Positions 4,912-7,748 of a stretch of 7,748 nt of DNA are shown in pieces. Made by a program: the position numbers and the translations under genes. Source of the stretch: Treponema sp. (GTDB lineage Bacteria > Spirochaetota > Spirochaetia > Treponematales > Breznakiellaceae); NCBI GenBank assembly GCA_031259035.1, contig JAIRLZ010000082.1, positions 1 through 7,748 on the forward strand. The letters run 5' to 3'. How positions within the stretch are numbered: position 1 is the stretch's first letter; each line of letters opens with the position of its first letter. The notes beneath the pieces were generated by a model. That model was not told the DNA's origin. It did not search any database and saw nothing but the letters and a program-made list of their open reading frames with translations.

Positions 4912-7602
4912 CTATAGTTCTACGGCGGAAATAAGTTTCACCGTATATGACACTTTATCGTCGCCTATCGCAAACTCAAAAGTATCTTCCACCGCCTTAT
5001 TCAGCAGGGAACTGCCGAACGGTGAAAGATAGGAGATGATTTTGTTTGCGGGATCGGATTCCCAAGGACCTAAAATTGTAAATTCTTCTTCCTCATTGAT
5101 ATTGTTGTTTTTGAGCGTCACCTTGTCGCCGAATGACACACGTTTTGTATTCACAGACTTAGGATCAAATATCTGAGCGCGGTCGATTTCATCTTTTAGC
5201 TTGGCGACCGTAGAATTCAGAATCTCCTGTTTTTCCTTCGCGGCCTTGTACTCCGCGTTTTCACGCAGATCGCCAAGAGAAAGGGCGTATTCGATTTCCT
5301 TGGAGTTGGCGGGAACTTCCACGGTTTGGATATGCTCAAGTTGCTTCTGTTTTTCCATATATTTCGCCGCCGTGACAAAGAGTCCCCGCATAACGGCGGC
5401 GGTCTTTTCCTTGCCATCCAGAAACTTGAAGTCCGGACGCTTGCCGGCGATATGGGAACGCAGGGCGAGCTTGTCCGCCGGATCAAGGTTTTTCACATCG
5501 TTGAGAAAGGCGTAGAGTCTTGTAATGGCGTCGGCGTCCGCATCTTTTATGAACGAATACAGTATGCCTTCTTTGAACAGGATCGTGTATACCTGCTTGT
5601 TGGTCTTGCGGTTCTCGACCGTATCACGATGGTTTTCAATTTCACGGTACGTTACATCAAGGATGCGGATAAGCGTGATGAGTTGTTTTTCAAAAGAGAT
5701 GTTGGCTTTCCTGAACCACGGCGCGTCGCCGCTATTCTTGAAAAACCAGACGACTGCATCGCGATATTCGCGGTAATTTTCAAAACAGGAGGTGACAAGG
5801 GCTGCGAGTTTGTCCTCAAATCCCGCTTGTTCAAGCGCGTCCAGCATCGAAGGCGACAGGGCTGTGGGAAAGAGCTTGAGGTAGATGTCCGTCCAGTTGG
5901 AAACGAAGAGCTTGATATGCCTAAGAAAATCTTCCCGCAACGACGCTTCTTTCAAGTTGAGAAACAGTTCTGAAACGTTGTCAATTCCGTCAAACACATC
6001 GGAAAAATTGACGTCCAACTTCATCCCCAGTTGGGGAAATTTTCCGGCTAAAGCCTTTACAATGAGGTAGGAAGCCACGACCTGTTCGTTTGCCTGCGAC
6101 CAAGACTTTAAGCAGCCCGTAAAATACGAGAACATTTCGGAAAAATAGTCGGAGTCCGTCTCAAAATTTTTTTGGGACGCGCATTCCATCAGGGTTTTGG
6201 CGCGGTCAAAGAACGATTTCTCAGCCTTGAACCTGTTGTACAGCTTTTCTTCAATGGTGATGGGATGCTCGCGCACCGTGTAAACATCCGCGTTGTCCGG
6301 TGAAACGCCAAAAGACGGATTCACGTTCAGAATCTGCTTCGCTTTGGCGCTCCAACTCGCCCATTCGCCGGCGGAAAGCACGGAAGGCGAAAGCTCTTCC
6401 TTTATTCTTTTCATGGAACAGGCGTTGTCAAAGCTCTTTATCACGGTTTTCAACGACCACTCAACATCATCCTTCACTTTTTCGTACAGTTTTTCTTTTT
6501 TCCACGTGGCTTTCAGCACCCAGATATGATTCTTCGGCAGGGTTTGCAAGGCGTTGACCGCCATTTTCAATGACATAGCGTGTCCCCGCTGTTTGGCGAA
6601 GTCAATGACAATCTCGTCGCCCTTGATACGCGCGACGCGCCCCACGCCCCACGTCCGGTGGCACACGAAATTGCCCTTGTCAAAAGCGATGTGTTTCTCA
6701 AAATCTACAATGGCTTCATGTACATTCCGGTAATTCTGCTCTAGATTGGAAATGCGGATGTATTCGTTAAGTTGGCTGTGTTTCTCATATTTTTTCTGAT
6801 AACATCGGACAATCTCCTTCCGCGCGTGATTATCCCGTTCATCGTAATCAAGGATGAGTTTTAGGATATTAATGGCGGTGTCAATGTCGCCGCGCTTCTC
6901 GCAGAAATCGTACACGCTTTGCAGGAGCAGAATAGCCTTGTCTTCGCTGATGATTTTTGCGGTCTTTTTCGAAACGTGCAGGAAAAAATCAATGTCTTCC
7001 GGACAGTAGTCAAGGAGTTTTTCCCAAATTTCCCGCACATTTGAGAAAAGTTGTTTATTGATGTACCGGTGCAGACTCTTTTTGTAGTAATCAACGGCGG
7101 AATCAATATCACCCGCTTCTTCATAATGTTCGGCAAGCAGTTTTACAATATCGGCTTCCTCAAAATCAACCTTGATTAACCGCTCCCAGATGGCAAAGGC
7201 TTTCTCTTCATCACCGTCGTTTTTGTAACATCCGGCAAGGGTGCGGAGCGCAAACTTGGATTCGCCATAGTCCAAAATCCGTTCGCACAGGTACTGAACA
7301 ATGTTCCACTTGTGGTTGTCCGCGAATATGGTGACAAGGCTGGTGAGCGCGGCGTCGTCAATAAGCTGGCGGGACAGGGCTATCATGCCGGAAAGGTACA
7401 GGGCGATAATGCTGTTTTTGGTATGCACCAGATGTTCGTCGCAGGTTTTTTTAAGATCATCGTAGGCCCGTCCTTCGCGGGCTTCCTTAAGAATAAGATC
7501 AAGCTCCTTGAATTGGGTTGTTGAATAATTGCTGAGGGTGGCTCTGGTCCATTTTTCCTCGTTCAGCATTTCCTGCACATTTTTCAGGAGAGCTTCAGAC
7601 AT
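4912..7602 (-). CDS. greA: Long-form transcription elongation factor GreA
   Basis: An 896-aa protein, against about 158 aa for ordinary GreA, which rescues backtracked RNA polymerase by stimulating transcript cleavage. The C-terminal part is a recognisable GreA: coiled-coil tip GDLRENAEY (777-785, with D778 and E781 matching the catalytic Asp41 and Glu44 of E. coli GreA), then AAKEKQEIL, and the globular domain from about RVSFGDKVTL to the end. Residues 1-290 look like helical TPR-type repeats (for example 117-181, LAGCYKNDGDEEKAFAIWE). About 307-345 (GNFVCHRTWGVGRVARIKGD) resembles an SH3/CarD-like beta module that might contact RNA polymerase. About 365-740 is helical and unassigned. The start ATG has Shine-Dalgarno GAGGA (7609-7613) with 6-nt spacing. 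The upstream gene ends 9 nt before, so they are probably co-transcribed. Retained catalytic acids suggest active cleavage stimulation; the role of the extension is unknown. Confidence 0.93.
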   Translation of the reverse strand: MSEALLKNVQEMLNEEKWTRATLSNYSTTQFKELDLILKEAREGRAYDDLKKTCDEHLVHTKNSIIALYLSGMIALSRQLIDDAALTSLVTIFADNHKWNIVQYLCERILDYGESKFALRTLAGCYKNDGDEEKAFAIWERLIKVDFEEADIVKLLAEHYEEAGDIDSAVDYYKKSLHRYINKQLFSNVREIWEKLLDYCPEDIDFFLHVSKKTAKIISEDKAILLLQSVYDFCEKRGDIDTAINILKLILDYDERDNHARKEIVRCYQKKYEKHSQLNEYIRISNLEQNYRNVHEAIVDFEKHIAFDKGNFVCHRTWGVGRVARIKGDEIVIDFAKQRGHAMSLKMAVNALQTLPKNHIWVLKATWKKEKLYEKVKDDVEWSLKTVIKSFDNACSMKRIKEELSPSVLSAGEWASWSAKAKQILNVNPSFGVSPDNADVYTVREHPITIEEKLYNRFKAEKSFFDRAKTLMECASQKNFETDSDYFSEMFSYFTGCLKSWSQANEQVVASYLIVKALAGKFPQLGMKLDVNFSDVFDGIDNVSELFLNLKEASLREDFLRHIKLFVSNWTDIYLKLFPTALSPSMLDALEQAGFEDKLAALVTSCFENYREYRDAVVWFFKNSGDAPWFRKANISFEKQLITLIRILDVTYREIENHRDTVENRKTNKQVYTILFKEGILYSFIKDADADAITRLYAFLNDVKNLDPADKLALRSHIAGKRPDFKFLDGKEKTAAVMRGLFVTAAKYMEKQKQLEHIQTVEVPANSKEIEYALSLGDLRENAEYKAAKEKQEILNSTVAKLKDEIDRAQIFDPKSVNTKRVSFGDKVTLKNNNINEEEEFTILGPWESDPANKIISYLSPFGSSLLNKAVEDTFEFAIGDDKVSYTVKLISAVEL

Positions 7603-7608
7603 ACGTGT

Positions 7609-7613
7609 TCCTC
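7609..7613 (-). promoter_or_regulatory. Shine-Dalgarno of greA
   Basis: GAGGA on the minus strand, 6 nt before the greA ATG, overlaps the TGA stop (7612-7614) of the upstream gene. The arrangement supports the chosen greA start and suggests coupled translation. Confidence 0.8.
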
Positions 7614-7748
7614 ACTTAATATACTGATTATAAATTCCGGGATCGGTAATTTTTATCTTCAGCAGTGTTTCCTCGATAAGGGCCGGATCCTCCCGAATAT
7701 TTTCATAATGATCGATAAGCCAAAAATACCGGTTTAAAAGCCTGGGTT
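7612..7748 (-). CDS. C-terminal end of an unidentified gene upstream of greA
   Basis: The minus-strand frame is open from the window edge to TGA at 7612-7614, giving the last 44 residues, which begin PRLLNRYFWLIDHYENI and end ITDPGIYNQYIK. The other two minus frames contain stops here. The composition is ordinary for a soluble protein and the stop abuts the greA Shine-Dalgarno, so it is very likely a real gene in an operon with greA. No domain can be named from this fragment. Confidence 0.65.
   Translation of the reverse strand, partial: PRLLNRYFWLIDHYENIREDPALIEETLLKIKITDPGIYNQYIK

Overview
The window looks like a spirochaete chromosome, most probably a Treponema with about 50% GC. The strongest pointer is the very long GreA (896 aa, a TPR-like region and an SH3-like segment ahead of a normal GreA module), an architecture I associate from memory with treponemes and, in another form, chlamydiae. 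The assignment is inference; no marker gene here fixes the genus.

Left part (1-813). At the left edge, on the minus strand, is a piece of an IS3-type transposase OrfA that has an intact helix-turn-helix segment but no start codon in the window. Then comes about 290 bases without a convincing gene, holding a perfect tandem 18-nt direct repeat (227-262) and a 19-bp perfect hairpin (389-429). Next is a minus-strand cluster of three tRNA genes, in transcription order Ser(TGA), Ser(GCT), Arg(GCG). It is driven by a near-consensus promoter at 826-854. The hairpin lies just after the last tRNA and may end the transcript.

Middle part (814-3240), plus strand. A short divergent promoter region leads into a tight three-gene unit. 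The first gene encodes a membrane-anchored, strikingly DNase I-like nuclease whose start codon sits only about 10 nt after a perfect -10 box. The second is an AzlC-family branched-chain amino acid permease subunit without an adjacent azlD. The third is luxS (S-ribosylhomocysteine lyase), whose start lies 29 nt inside the end of azlC. A shared transcript is likely from the spacing, but the three functions have no obvious common pathway.

Right part (3252-7748), minus strand, convergent with luxS. Transcription runs from an unidentified gene (only its last 44 codons are present), across 9 nt into greA, then across a 202-nt gap into a secreted or membrane protein. That protein has a von Willebrand A-like N-terminus with a degenerate MIDAS, a Pro/Ala-rich linker made of three in-frame tandem repeats, one transmembrane helix and a possibly FHA-like C-terminal domain. 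No CRISPR array, riboswitch, prophage or replication origin was seen.
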